Source: Bog-159 sp963785255 (GTDB taxonomy: Bacteria > Acidobacteriota > Terriglobia > Bryobacterales > Bryobacteraceae). Taken from it: a stretch of 64,000 bases of DNA. This document shows, piece after piece, positions 33,558 through 42,424 of this stretch (position 1 is its first letter; each line of letters begins with the position of its first letter). The notes beneath the pieces were generated by a model. That model worked only from the letters and a program-made list of their open reading frames with translations, ran no database searches and was not told where the DNA came from. The translations under genes were made by a program, and so were the position numbers. The DNA lies in NCBI GenBank assembly GCA_963785255.1, contig CAWAUR010000013.1, positions 868,001 through 932,000 on the forward strand. Reading direction: 5' to 3'.

Positions 33558-33902
33558 TTACGCGAAGCTTCGGACGGCCGCGGCTTCGTCGTCATGCACA
33601 TCGAAGACGGTGTACAGCTTGGTAATCTGCAGCAGGTCCTTCACCCGCTTAGTCAGATTGAGCAGCTTCAGTTGGCCGCCTTGGTTGGTTACCGTGGTGA
33701 AACCGGATACCAACTCGCCAATCCCGGAACTGTCGATATAGGAGACATCTCCCAGGTTCAACAGAATCTTCTTATGGTTCGAACCCACCATATCGCGTAG
33801 GGCGTCGCGCAAGGCGCTCGATCCCTCGCCCAGCGTAATTCGTCCGGCCACGTCCACTACGCTCACGTCGCCCACTTGTCTCGTGCTTAGCTTTACACTC
33901 AC
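33558..33902 (-). CDS. STAS-domain anti-sigma factor antagonist
   Basis: 114 aa from a GTG at 33902 with GAGGAGG nine bases upstream; a TTG at 33926 would place that ribosome site inside the gene and is rejected. STAS fold with the phosphorylatable Ser in the classic motif DVSYIDSSGIGELVSG and VVDVAGRITLGEG at the N-terminal strand. SpoIIAA/RsbV-type antagonists sequester an anti-sigma kinase when unphosphorylated. Its partner kinase gene lies directly upstream (42-bp gap). Confidence 0.9.
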   Translation of the reverse strand: MSVKLSTRQVGDVSVVDVAGRITLGEGSSALRDALRDMVGSNHKKILLNLGDVSYIDSSGIGELVSGFTTVTNQGGQLKLLNLTKRVKDLLQITKLYTVFDVHDDEAAAVRSFA

Positions 33903-33944
33903 TGAAATTTGCCTCCTCGCTCGCAACCGAGCGCTTCCCTAAAC

Positions 33945-34385
33945 TTATTTCGACACCAGACGCTTTACCAAAGTTACTTCGGTGCCCGCCGGTTCCAGGT
34001 GACGGACCTGAAAGTCGTCCATGAACGTCTTGATCAGGAAAATGCCGCGGCCGGAATGCCGCAACAGATTCTCTTGCGCCAGCGGATCGGGCAGGCTATC
34101 GTAATCGAAGCCTTCACCCTGGTCCGCGATCCTCACTACAAATTCTCCGGGGGTAGTGGAAACCGACAGGTGAACCTTTTTATGGGCGCTGTAGCGGTTT
34201 CCGTGCACCACGGCGTTGACCATGGATTCCCGCACGGCCATGGCGATCTTATGCAGATCGTCTTCGGGAACACCGGCTCTCTCGGCTTCCTGTAACGCCA
34301 ATTCCTCGGCGTGATCCACGCTTTCCAGGGTCGAGTCCAGAAACCGCTCGACGGTGAGGGTATCGCCGCCCGAGTTCTTTCTCAT
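33945..34385 (-). CDS. RsbW/SpoIIAB-like anti-sigma serine kinase
   Basis: 146 aa from ATG 34385 (ATG 34412 is possible). GHKL ATPase fold: N-box AVRESMVNAVVHGNRY, G1 box RIADQGEGFDYDSLPDP, and G2-like HSGRGIFLIKTFMDDF. These proteins bind a sigma factor or phosphorylate the STAS partner encoded next door, forming a partner-switching module. No sigma factor or PP2C phosphatase gene is in the window, so the output is encoded elsewhere. Confidence 0.88.
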   Translation of the reverse strand: MRKNSGGDTLTVERFLDSTLESVDHAEELALQEAERAGVPEDDLHKIAMAVRESMVNAVVHGNRYSAHKKVHLSVSTTPGEFVVRIADQGEGFDYDSLPDPLAQENLLRHSGRGIFLIKTFMDDFQVRHLEPAGTEVTLVKRLVSK

Positions 34386-34449
34386 AGTCAAGGCGCCACG
34401 GCGCATGGTCAAAACGAAGGGCTAGAATAAATTACCGGAGCGTCGAAAG

Positions 34450-35694
34450 TCAAGAACCACCCGTTCCCGCCTTGGCTTGCTGGTTGGTTCCCACCCTCCG
34501 TTCCAACTCTCGAAGGTCCTTCTTCAACCGCGCCGCGTCCCCTGCATCCGGCGCAAGCGCCAGATAGTTGCGCAGGTGTTCGGCGGCCCCCGCATAGTCT
34601 CTCTTCCGCGCCAGAGCGGCCGCCAGCAGTTGTTCGAGCTTGGGATAAGAATGCGGCGTATCCAGCTTTAGCCCGGCGCGGGCGCTGTCCGCCGCGGCAT
34701 CCAACCGGCCCAGGTCGAGATTCGCCGTCGCGCTGTAAACATAGGCAATCGGATAATCGACCGCGTCCAGTTTCAGCAGTCTATCCGTGACGCTCGAAAG
34801 CTCGGCCCAGTTATGCGAACTTGCCGCCAGCTCCGCGATTGCCAAGTAGGGTTTGACGAATTTGGCATCCGCGGCAATGGCCCTGGAATAAGAATCGTGC
34901 GCCAGCACTTCGCCCCCCATACGCTCCTGGGCCTGTCCCAATTCGTACCAGGCCGTCGCGTAATTCGGATCAATGGCGACGGCTTTTTGGAGTTCGTTGA
35001 TGGCCTCGGCCTGGTTGCCCTTTCGCAGATCCTGCTGTGCGCGTTCATAAGCCCGGCGCGCCTTCCTGGGAGCCTGTAGACTGGTCAAGCTAACCGCCGA
35101 CCCCTCCACATTCGCCAGCCGGTGCAACACGATGGTGCCCACATTCGGATCGTCCATGATGCGCCGCGCGCCCAGGCTCACCGTGTCGGAACGGAAACCG
35201 GACAGCACCGCCCGCAGATCGCAATTGGCCAGCATCATGTCCGGCCCGATGGGCATCTGCGGCTGCGCCAATCCTCCGGGAGCGGACGAAAGAGCCGCTC
35301 CGCTAGCTGTTCCCGGCAAGGCGGAGGAGTCCTCGCTGGCGTCCTGCGTGACTCCAGCTGTCTGGCCGATCTGAAAACTGAACCTCCCCTTCTGATCGGT
35401 GTAGGCTTGTGCCTTCGGCGCGCCCTCGCATATCCGCTCAATGGTCACCGGATCGGGCGGTGGTGTGCCGTCGTCCAGCATCACATTGCCGCTCAGGTAG
35501 ATGTTTCCGTTGATGGTGCTGGTGGGGGGCCCCGCGACCTGGCCGTTCACACCGGGTGGCTGGCGCGTGCCCACCGGCGCACCGCCGCCCGAGGGAGCCC
35601 CACTACCCATCCTTTGCGCCCAGACCACTTGGATAGACAGAGCGATCCCCACCGCTAACCCCGCCACGGCTTGTATCCGGATGCTCATACGCAC
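34450..35694 (-). CDS. Exported TPR protein with carboxypeptidase-regulatory-like domain
   Basis: About 414 aa from a GTG at 35694 (AAAGGGGG site seven bases upstream); ATG 35688 is an alternative. Signal peptide ends VVWAQ. A low-complexity Gly/Pro stretch is followed by a CarboxypepD_reg-like beta-sandwich (about 45-190, IYLSGNVMLDDGTPPPDPVTI ... TDQKGRFSFQIG). Four or more TPR units follow (about 215-400), such as AINELQKAVAIDPNYATAWYELGQAQ. Typical of Acidobacteriota periplasmic or surface TPR proteins; probably a protein-interaction scaffold. Confidence 0.8.
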   Translation of the reverse strand: MRMSIRIQAVAGLAVGIALSIQVVWAQRMGSGAPSGGGAPVGTRQPPGVNGQVAGPPTSTINGNIYLSGNVMLDDGTPPPDPVTIERICEGAPKAQAYTDQKGRFSFQIGQTAGVTQDASEDSSALPGTASGAALSSAPGGLAQPQMPIGPDMMLANCDLRAVLSGFRSDTVSLGARRIMDDPNVGTIVLHRLANVEGSAVSLTSLQAPRKARRAYERAQQDLRKGNQAEAINELQKAVAIDPNYATAWYELGQAQERMGGEVLAHDSYSRAIAADAKFVKPYLAIAELAASSHNWAELSSVTDRLLKLDAVDYPIAYVYSATANLDLGRLDAAADSARAGLKLDTPHSYPKLEQLLAAALARKRDYAGAAEHLRNYLALAPDAGDAARLKKDLRELERRVGTNQQAKAGTGGS

Positions 35695-35819
35695 GGGAGC
35701 ACCCCCTTTCGTTACCCACAATTATACAACCGCGGGAAAGACTCGCTCCCGGAACTTCCACTGCCGGTTGACTTTTTACATCCGCTGGCGGATAGAATAT
35801 GGCTTCGCAGGATGGTCCC

Positions 35820-36437
35820 ATGAAAACTATCGCACTGATCTCCGCTGCTGCCCTGCTTGTGTCGCTCGTTGGCTGCTCGAGCGAACCTCCCGCGCCGCAA
35901 AAAAAGGCCGAGGAAAAGCCGCCCGAGCCTGTCACTGGCCGCGTGGCCCTCAACAAGATGTACGTGGCGGCCCGCGGTTGGGCCGCCGACATCCAACCGC
36001 TCAAAGTCACCAGCATCCTGCTGCCGGAGGTGAAGGCCGCACCTGGAAAAGCCCCCGCATGGCAGGCGATCTTCGTCTCCGCCAGCCAGGGCAAGGCCAA
36101 GAGTTACACCTATTCCGTGGTGGAATCGGAAGGCAATCTGCATCAGGGCGTGTTCGCCGGACCGGATCAAAGCTGGTCGGGACCTTCGGGAGCGGCCAAG
36201 CCGTTCATTATGGCGGCCATCAAGATCGATTCCGATCAGGCCTATGAGGCCGCCATGAAGAAGGGCGCCGAGTATGACAAGAAGAACCCCGGCAAGCCGA
36301 TCAATTTTCTGCTGGAAGCCAACGACAAATTTCCGGACGTGAGTTGGCGGGTCATCTGGGGAGAATCGGCCGGCACCAGCAACTTCTCAATCTTCGTCGA
36401 CGCGAGCACCGGCTTGTATCTGGAAACTATCCATTAA
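35820..36437 (+). CDS. Putative lipoprotein of unknown function
   Basis: 205 aa from ATG 35820. Type II signal peptide with lipobox LVGC (Cys near residue 19), then a Pro/Lys/Glu-rich linker (EPPAPQKKAEEKPPEPVTG). The globular domain includes NKMYVAARGWAADIQPL and AWQAIFVSASQGKAKSYTYSVV, with a C-terminal FSIFVDASTGLYLETIH, reminiscent of PepSY-like small domains but not confidently assigned. Followed at once by a composite palindromic repeat. Confidence 0.7.
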   Translation: MKTIALISAAALLVSLVGCSSEPPAPQKKAEEKPPEPVTGRVALNKMYVAARGWAADIQPLKVTSILLPEVKAAPGKAPAWQAIFVSASQGKAKSYTYSVVESEGNLHQGVFAGPDQSWSGPSGAAKPFIMAAIKIDSDQAYEAAMKKGAEYDKKNPGKPINFLLEANDKFPDVSWRVIWGESAGTSNFSIFVDASTGLYLETIH

Positions 36438-36533
36438 TGTGGGGCAGGCACTTTGCCTGCGCGGGCCTCGTAGGCCCGCTCTTTGGCGAGCAACGCTCGC
36501 CCCTGGACGGGCCGGGAGGCCTGTCCTACCGGC
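36438..36533. repeat. Composite palindromic repeat block
   Basis: GTGGGGCAGGCACTTTGCCT then GCGGGCCTCGTAGGCCCGC, GGCGAGCAACGCTCGCC and GGACGGGCCGGGAGGCCTG TCCTAC: the same modules as 16894-17006 in reverse order and orientation. Overlaps the last codons of the PDZ gene, which supply its 3' end. Confidence 0.85.
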
Positions 36534-37410
36534 TACAGCGAAACGACGCACGGATGGCCCGCAGATCCTTCCAAATCTCCGCGCTCGAATCCTTCGGCGA
36601 TAAGATAAAAACACCGGCCGTGTGATTTGCGTCCGTACAGAACTTCAACACCGCCTCGCCATGCAGTGTAATCAAGCTGCCCGCGGGACTATAGAGAATC
36701 GCGTCGCCGTGAAACGATTGATAGCCTGATTGTGAGCCATCCGCCGCCAGCGTGACCGACACGCGATTCAGATCCGGAGTAAACTTCCGCGTTCTGCCGC
36801 GTTGCTCGCTGATACCTTTGTAGTAAGTCACCAGATCGGATTCCAGGCGCGCGGTGGTGAACCCGTGCTTGCCCTCCAGCCACCAAACGAACGCATAGGA
36901 GTGGTAGTTGGGCGACGCAGTATCGTCGAAGCCCGGTGCGAAGACCAGGTCCTCCACGCCGTTGTAACTCAACTGCGGCGACCATGGCAGCGGAAAGTTG
37001 TCCACTTCCGGCCGCCAATTCCCGGGGCTGGAGAATTGGAACGGTTGGCTTGCGGGACTCATGCGCAGCGGGAACGGCACACGCGTCAGTTCGGCCTGGA
37101 ATTGCCTGCCTTCGGAAATGCGAAACAACGTAAGCTTCAAGCTTCCGCCGGGCAGCCCGATCACGCTCGCCTTTAAGGTCTCCATGGCGTCCTGGCCCTC
37201 GAGGTCCGCGCCGTTGACGGCCACAATCAGGTCGCCGTTGCGAATCCCGGCCTTGGCCGCGGGTGTGTTCTCCATCACATCCAGCACCACGGCCGGCCCT
37301 TGTTGCCCCTTCGCGTCGGGCGAATAGAGTGGCGCCGGAATCAGTCCCACCGTAGCTTCCTGCGCGGCCCCGCTCAGCGCTGCACAGAGAAATAACATGA
37401 GCGCTCGCAT
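36526..37410 (-). CDS. Exported PDZ-domain protein
   Basis: 294 aa from ATG 37410 with GAAGGAGG nine bases upstream; the longer upstream form is rejected. Signal peptide res 1-17 (ends SGAAQ). PDZ domain about 20-110 with VVLDVMENTPAAKAGIRNGDLIVAVNG. The C-terminal ~170 residues (NWRPEVDNFPLPWSPQLSYNG onward) match no family I recognise. No protease domain is present, so it may be an adaptor or a binding protein. Divergent from the ArsR-like regulator, with a 77-bp shared promoter region. Confidence 0.8.
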   Translation of the reverse strand: MRALMLFLCAALSGAAQEATVGLIPAPLYSPDAKGQQGPAVVLDVMENTPAAKAGIRNGDLIVAVNGADLEGQDAMETLKASVIGLPGGSLKLTLFRISEGRQFQAELTRVPFPLRMSPASQPFQFSSPGNWRPEVDNFPLPWSPQLSYNGVEDLVFAPGFDDTASPNYHSYAFVWWLEGKHGFTTARLESDLVTYYKGISEQRGRTRKFTPDLNRVSVTLAADGSQSGYQSFHGDAILYSPAGSLITLHGEAVLKFCTDANHTAGVFILSPKDSSAEIWKDLRAIRASFRCSR

Positions 37411-37487
37411 CGTTGGTTGCCTCCTTCCCGTTCTCATAGTTGAAATTATCGGCAATTTTTCAATAACCTGTAATGATGGGAGACGCA

Positions 37488-38099
37488 ATGCCACCGAAAA
37501 CGTCACGCGCCAATCGGGAGATATCCAGTCCGCGGCAGATACGGGCGCTTATCTCGCCGGTTCGCCAGGATATCGTCGACACCGTGGAAGCCGCCGGACC
37601 CTGCTCGGTGGCGGATCTCGCCTGTCTGCTGGGTATGCCTGCGGACGGACTTTATTACCACATCCGCTGTCTCACGCGGGCCGGTCTTCTGAAGGCCGTC
37701 AACAGCAAAAGCCAGCATGGGCGCAGTGCCGTCCGCCTGGAGACCGCCACCAGCCAATGGGTCAAGTACCGTCCAGAAAATCCTGCCAACCGGAGGGCGG
37801 TCGTGCGGCTGGCCGGCTCCATGCTGCGCAATGCCCAACGTCAATTCGGACGGGCTTTCCGCCCCGATGTCGCGATAGTCTCCGGTCCGCAGCGCAATTT
37901 ATGGGCGGCGCGCGCACGCGCTTTTCTATCGCCGGCCGATGTGCGCCGCGCCAATGCGTTGCTCCAACAGTTGCTCGCGGTGTTCGAACCATCCAAGCAT
38001 CCGCCGGCGACAGGATCGCTGCACGAGATCACGTTTGTGCTGGCGCCGGTGCTCACCGCGCGCCGCGCAGTTCGGCCGCTTGGAGGGGACCCTTTATAG
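37488..38099 (+). CDS. ArsR-like winged-helix transcriptional regulator
   Basis: About 203 aa from ATG 37488 (GGGAGA upstream); ATGs at 37473 and 37476 are alternatives. Winged-helix region about 20-85: SPVRQDIVDTVEAAGPCSVADLACLLGMPADGLYYHIRCL, the helix-turn-helix of ArsR/PadR-like regulators. The C-terminal half is helical and unassigned. No metal-binding cysteine motif is seen. The divergent placement suggests control of itself and the PDZ gene. Its stop lies at the edge of a dispersed-repeat block, so the C-terminus may have been trimmed by repeat insertion. Confidence 0.78.
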   Translation: MPPKTSRANREISSPRQIRALISPVRQDIVDTVEAAGPCSVADLACLLGMPADGLYYHIRCLTRAGLLKAVNSKSQHGRSAVRLETATSQWVKYRPENPANRRAVVRLAGSMLRNAQRQFGRAFRPDVAIVSGPQRNLWAARARAFLSPADVRRANALLQQLLAVFEPSKHPPATGSLHEITFVLAPVLTARRAVRPLGGDPL

Positions 38100-38260
38100 A
38101 CCGCTCCCTCACGGTCGCGGCTCGGTAAAGAATGTCCTCGGCCGGTCATAAATCGGTGCGGCTGTTACCGAACCGCGACCGCGCTGTTACCGAACCGCGA
38201 CCGCGCTGTTACCGAGCCGCGACCGCGCTGTTACCGAGCCGCGACCGTGAGGGAGCGGTT
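38099..38260. repeat. Dispersed-repeat block with 22-bp tandem array
   Basis: Opens GACCGCTCCCTCACGGTCGC, closes with the inverted GCGACCGTGAGGGAGCGG, and between them has four tandem 22-bp units (GCTGTTACCGAACCGCGACC GC) at about 38161-38248. Same architecture as 21911-22044 but a different amplified unit. Confidence 0.88.
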
Positions 38261-38295
38261 CCCCCTATGAGTACACACCCCGCTATAGTAGAGGG

Positions 38296-38985
38296 TTGAC
38301 ACGGTATCTTCTCTTCTTACTCTTGGCCTCGGTTCTATTGGCGCGTGAGCCGAATGCCATCGTGAGCCGCTACTCCAAATCCGATTTCGCCTTGACCGCC
38401 GATCCACGCGCGCCGCAGTGGAAAAGCGCCCCCGCCGTATTCGCCATCAACGGCCCGCGCGGCGAGCCGGTGCCCGGCCATCGCACCGCCATCCGTTCCC
38501 GCTGGACGCACGACAACATCTATTTCCTGTTCGTCTGCCCTTATGCGGAATTGAATCTGAAACCGAATCCGGCCACCACCACCGAAACCAACGAACTGTG
38601 GAAATGGGATGTGGCGGAAGTCTTCGTGGGCAGCGATTTCGAGCACATTAGCCGCTACAAGGAATTCGAAGTCTCGCCGCAAGGCGAATGGGTGGATCTG
38701 GATATCGACACGCTGCATCCCGTGCCGGAAGGCGGCTGGCGCTGGAATTCGGGATTTGCCGTGAAAGCGCGTATCGATGCGGCCCGCAAAATCTGGTACG
38801 CGGAGATGCGCATTCCTTTCAGTGCGATCGATCACCGTCCGCCCGCGGCAGGCCTCGAAATGCGCATCAATTTCTACCGCTGCCAGGGGCACGATCCCGG
38901 CCGCAAATTCATTGCCTGGCGTCCCACCGGCGAGCGCAGTTTCCATGTGCCGCAGGCCTTTGGCTTGCTGAAACTGGCCCCATGA
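38296..38985 (+). CDS. CBM9-like carbohydrate-binding exported protein
   Basis: 229 aa from a TTG at 38296 after AGAGGG. Signal peptide res 1-16 (LLFLLLASVLLAR). The remaining chain matches the carbohydrate-binding family 9-like fold: APQWKSAPAVFAING, SRWTHDNIYFLFVCPY, LWKWDVAEVFVGSDF, YKEFEVSPQGEWVDLDID, WYAEMRIPFSAI and FHVPQAFGLLKL. Usually these bind sugars or electron-transfer components on the periplasmic side. Its stop overlaps the phosphohexomutase start by 4 bp (ATGA). Confidence 0.82.
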   Translation: MTRYLLFLLLASVLLAREPNAIVSRYSKSDFALTADPRAPQWKSAPAVFAINGPRGEPVPGHRTAIRSRWTHDNIYFLFVCPYAELNLKPNPATTTETNELWKWDVAEVFVGSDFEHISRYKEFEVSPQGEWVDLDIDTLHPVPEGGWRWNSGFAVKARIDAARKIWYAEMRIPFSAIDHRPPAAGLEMRINFYRCQGHDPGRKFIAWRPTGERSFHVPQAFGLLKLAP

Positions 38986-40358
38986 CGGCACCCGCGGCCG
39001 CCAAATCCCTGCGGATTTCGCACGTCGGCCTACGCGGCGTGGTGGGCTCCGCGCTGACCGCCGCGCACGTGTTGGATTTCGCCGCCGCTTTCGGCACGTT
39101 CCTGGACCCTGGCGCCGCCGTGGTAATCGGCCGCGATCCGCGCTCGAGCGGCGTCATGATTCGGGAAGGCCTGCTGGCCGGGCTGCTGGCTTGCGGACAT
39201 GACGTCATCGATCTGGGCATCGCGCCGACGCCCGTGATCCAGCACTCCATCCGCCGGAGAGAAGCCGCGGGCGGCGTCTCCATCGGCGCCAGCCATAACA
39301 GCGCCGAGTGGAACGCGCTGAAATTCTTCGGCCGCGGCGGCACTTATCTTTCCACCGCCGAAGCCGGGGAACTGCTGGATATCTACCATCTGAAGAAATT
39401 CGCGTTCGGCGACTGGACGCGCATCGGCAGGGTGACGCCCGAAACCGGCGCTATCGACCGCTATCTGGACGATCTGGCCGCTAATTACGACTTCGCCGCG
39501 CTGCGCAAATTCCGCGTGCTGGTGGATTGCTGCAACGGCACTTCGTCGTTGATCCTGCGCCGCGCCAACGAGCGCTTCGGCACCGGATTCATTCTCATCA
39601 ACGAGAAGATCGAGGGCGTGAGCTTTGCGCATGAACCCTCCACCACGCGCGACGCGGTGGCCCTGCAACTTGCGCCGCTGATGAAGCCGCTGGGCGCCGA
39701 CGCGGGCTTTTTGTTCGATGTGGATTCCGATCGCGTAGCGTTGGCCGCGGAGGATGGCACGCCCGTTTCCGAGGAAATTGTATTGCCGCTACTGGCCGAC
39801 TACCTGTTGCCGCGCGCGCCGGGCAAGCTGGTGATTGCGAATCTTTCCAGCACCGCGTTGCTGGAAGAGATCGCCGCGCGTCACGGCGGCAAAGTGGTGC
39901 GCGTGCCCGTGGGCCGGCAGGCGGCTATCGACGCGCTTTCTACTTACCGGCCGGAACAGATCGCGCTGGCAGGGGAAGGCACCGGCGCGGTGATGATGCC
40001 GCAGTTCCGCTTCGTCTACGATGGCATCGCATCCATGCTGGCGGTGCTTTCCATGCTGCACGAAAGCGGCCGCACGTTGAGCCAGGTGCTGGCTTCGTAC
40101 CCCAAATACTCGCTTCTGAAAGGGCAGGTGCCGTTGGTGACGCAGCGCATCCCGGCGCTGTTGATGGATCTGCGCGAACGCTACCGCGATGGCCGCTTGA
40201 ACGTGCTCGACGGCCTGCGCGTGGATTGGCGGGGCCGCTGGTTCCACGTGCGTGTGAGCCAGACGGAGCCCATTGTGCGCGTAATCTGCGAGCAGCGCGG
40301 CGATCCGCCTAGGGAATTGTTCGAAGCGCTGATGGAAGAAGTAAGGAGCTTCGCCTGA
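38982..40358 (+). CDS. Phosphohexomutase, divergent (PMM/PGM/GlmM family)
   Basis: 458 aa from ATG 38982. Alpha-D-phosphohexomutase family, interconverting hexose 1- and 6-phosphates. Catalytic phosphoserine loop is GASHNS (usually TASHNP), so the serine is kept but its context is changed. The metal loop FDVDSDRVAL (DxDxDR) is intact, the sugar-binding loop is GEGTGA (usually GEGSGG/GEQSGH), and the phosphate loop VSQTEP replaces the usual R-x-SxTEP. Tandem with a more canonical paralogue 1 bp downstream. Confidence 0.82.
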   Translation: MTAPAAAKSLRISHVGLRGVVGSALTAAHVLDFAAAFGTFLDPGAAVVIGRDPRSSGVMIREGLLAGLLACGHDVIDLGIAPTPVIQHSIRRREAAGGVSIGASHNSAEWNALKFFGRGGTYLSTAEAGELLDIYHLKKFAFGDWTRIGRVTPETGAIDRYLDDLAANYDFAALRKFRVLVDCCNGTSSLILRRANERFGTGFILINEKIEGVSFAHEPSTTRDAVALQLAPLMKPLGADAGFLFDVDSDRVALAAEDGTPVSEEIVLPLLADYLLPRAPGKLVIANLSSTALLEEIAARHGGKVVRVPVGRQAAIDALSTYRPEQIALAGEGTGAVMMPQFRFVYDGIASMLAVLSMLHESGRTLSQVLASYPKYSLLKGQVPLVTQRIPALLMDLRERYRDGRLNVLDGLRVDWRGRWFHVRVSQTEPIVRVICEQRGDPPRELFEALMEEVRSFA

Positions 40359-40359
40359 C

Positions 40360-41724
40360 ATGCGCGAACACTTACTGAAAATCGGCGTGTCCGGCATCCG
40401 CGGCGTGGTGGGCGACTTTCTCACTCCCGGACTGGCCTGCGCCTTCGCCCAAGCGTTCGGAACGTACGTGGGTGCGGGACGCGTGGTGGTGGGGCGCGAC
40501 ACGCGGTCGAGCGGCGAGATGCTGCATCATGCGGTCGCCTGCGGCTTGCTGTCGGCCGGATGTGAAGTGGTGGATGTGGGCATCCTGCCGACGCCCACGA
40601 TACAGATCTACGTGGGCGCCACACGCGCCCGCGGCGGCATCGCGATTACCGCATCGCACAATCCGCCGGAGTACAACGCGCTCAAGCTTTTCAATTCGGA
40701 AGGCCTGTTTTTTAATAGCTATGAGCGCGGCGAGCTGCTGGATCTGTATCACCAGAGCGATTTCCGCCGCGCCACGAATGCGGAGATTCGCCGGGCAACC
40801 AGCGATTACACTTCGCCCGCGCGGTTGCACATCGAGCGCGTATTGCAACACGCGGATGCCGCCCGTATCCGGCAGCAGCACTTTCGCGTGGCGCTCGATG
40901 GGGTGAATGGCGCGGGCTCCATAATGACTGTGGGCTTTCTGCGCGATACGCTCGGTTGCGATCTCCACGCCATCTCGGTCGATCCCACCAAGCCTTTCCC
41001 GCGCATCGCCGAACCGCGCCCGGATACGTTGGGCGATCTTTCGCAACTGGTGCGATCCTCCGGCGCCGCTATAGGATTCGGGCAAGATCCCGATGGAGAC
41101 CGGCTGGCCGTGGCGGACGAAACGGGCCGGGTGCTGGATAACGACGACGTTTTGGCGCTGGCCGTGGACGCCGCGCTCCGCCGCCTTCCCGGCGATGTGG
41201 TGGTGAATCTGACCACCTCCTCGGTGATCGACGAAGTGGCCGCCTGGCATGGCCGCCGCGTCTATCGCACGCCGGTAGGCGAAGCGAATGTGGTGGAGAT
41301 GATGCAGGCGGTGAAGGCTGTAATCGGCGGCGAGGGGTCGAACGGCGGCATCATTTTTCCCGCCGTGCATCTCTGCCGCGACAGTTACACGGGCATGGCG
41401 TTTCTGCTGGAGCGCATGGCCGAAACCGGCGAACCGATTTCCGCGCTGGCCGCGCGCCTGCCGCGGTTTTATCGCAAGCTGGGCCAGATCGCCTACGAAC
41501 ACGGGCGTCTGGGGCCGCTGATGCAAGCGCTCGAAGAGAGCTTTCCGGGCGTCGAGACGGACCGCTCCGATGGGCTGAAGCTGATGCTGCCGGGCGCCTG
41601 GATACACGTGCGCGCGTCGAACACCGAACCGCTGCTGCGCTTGGCCGCGGAGGCGCGCTCAGAGGCGGAGGTGGAGGAGTTATACGGTCGCGTCTTGCGG
41701 CTGTTTGAGGAGAGCGGGGGATAA
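40360..41724 (+). CDS. Phosphohexomutase (phosphoglucosamine/phosphomannomutase type)
   Basis: 454 aa. Canonical TASHNPPEYNALKLF phosphoserine loop, metal loop GQDPDGDRLAV (DxDGDR), sugar loop GGEGSNGGIIFP and phosphate loop VRASNTEPLLRL. It opens GVSGIRGVVGDFLTPGLA, typical of GlmM/PMM. It likely supplies glucosamine-1-P, mannose-1-P or glucose-1-P for glycan synthesis; the exact sugar cannot be fixed by eye. Start is 1 bp after the upstream paralogue's stop. Part of its 3' end is duplicated in degraded form at 42136-42345. Confidence 0.88.
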   Translation: MREHLLKIGVSGIRGVVGDFLTPGLACAFAQAFGTYVGAGRVVVGRDTRSSGEMLHHAVACGLLSAGCEVVDVGILPTPTIQIYVGATRARGGIAITASHNPPEYNALKLFNSEGLFFNSYERGELLDLYHQSDFRRATNAEIRRATSDYTSPARLHIERVLQHADAARIRQQHFRVALDGVNGAGSIMTVGFLRDTLGCDLHAISVDPTKPFPRIAEPRPDTLGDLSQLVRSSGAAIGFGQDPDGDRLAVADETGRVLDNDDVLALAVDAALRRLPGDVVVNLTTSSVIDEVAAWHGRRVYRTPVGEANVVEMMQAVKAVIGGEGSNGGIIFPAVHLCRDSYTGMAFLLERMAETGEPISALAARLPRFYRKLGQIAYEHGRLGPLMQALEESFPGVETDRSDGLKLMLPGAWIHVRASNTEPLLRLAAEARSEAEVEELYGRVLRLFEESGG

Positions 41725-41789
41725 CTCCGAAAGGCGGGTTGTTCCGGTGAAGGATCACGCAGTGCCCAGGATAGGCCTGACCGCTGTCG

Positions 41790-41879
41790 CTACGTCGACC
41801 AATAGATCCACAAGATGCTGAATGAAGTGAGGACGACTACTGGCTAGTCATCACCGTCCTGGTGCGCTATTTTTAAGGA
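41790..41879 (+). pseudogene. DUF4258-like remnant upstream of DUF2283 gene
   Basis: A short frame ending at 41879 encodes EDDYWLVITVLVRYF and stop, like the C-terminal strand of DUF4258 proteins that normally precede DUF2283 genes in a toxin-antitoxin-like pair. No intact start or body remains. Weak evidence because only about 15 residues match. Confidence 0.35.
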
Positions 41880-41886
41880 TTGCAAA

Positions 41887-42126
41887 ATGCAGCTTACCTA
41901 CGATCCCCAACACAACGTCGCCTACATCCGAATGAGGCAAAAGAGCGCGGAAGTAGAAGCGCTTCGTATCAGCGACGAACTGAATATCGATATCGCGCCT
42001 GACAGCACCGTGTATGGCATCGAGTTATTGAACGCCAACGCGCAGTTGTATGGACCGGACGGATCCCTGGTGCCCTGGAATGAGCAACTGCAACTGCGAA
42101 AAGAAGTCTCGTTCGATGCAGCGTGA
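41887..42126 (+). CDS. DUF2283 domain protein
   Basis: 79 aa with AAGGA upstream of ATG 41887. Matches the DUF2283 pattern: LTYDPQHNVAYIRMRQK, a SDELNIDIAPDSTVYGIELLNA core, and a short tail. DUF2283 proteins are usually encoded directly after a DUF4258 gene and are suspected antitoxins; here the partner is reduced to a remnant. The gene sits between the intact phosphohexomutase 3' end and a degraded copy of that end, so it may have arrived with the duplication. Confidence 0.8.
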   Translation: MQLTYDPQHNVAYIRMRQKSAEVEALRISDELNIDIAPDSTVYGIELLNANAQLYGPDGSLVPWNEQLQLRKEVSFDAA

Positions 42127-42135
42127 TGCATTGCG

Positions 42136-42345
42136 CCGTGCACCTCTTCTGGAGCGCATGACCGAAACCGGCGAACCGATTTCGGCGCTGGCCGCGCGCC
42201 TGCCGCGGTTTTATCGCAAGCTGGGCAAGATCGCTTACGGGCGGGCGCCTGGATCCACGTGTGCGCGTCGAACACCGAACCGCTGCTGCGCCTGGCCGCC
42301 CATGCCCGCTCGGAGGCGGAGGTGAAGGAGCCATACGGAGGGTCT
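42136..42345 (+). pseudogene. Degraded partial duplicate of phosphohexomutase 3' end
   Basis: Corresponds to about 41360-41690 with two internal deletions. Retains LLERMTETGEPISALAARLPRFYRKLG in one frame and the equivalent of the SNTEPLLRLAA stretch in another. Nucleotide identity is high, so the duplication is fairly recent. Confidence 0.88.
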
Positions 42346-42424
42346 AGTACCGCACATCCGCGAAATAGCGGCTGCATTAGAGGTTTCCGGGTTCTAGTAT
42401 ACGGACACTCGGAGGATGCCTCTT

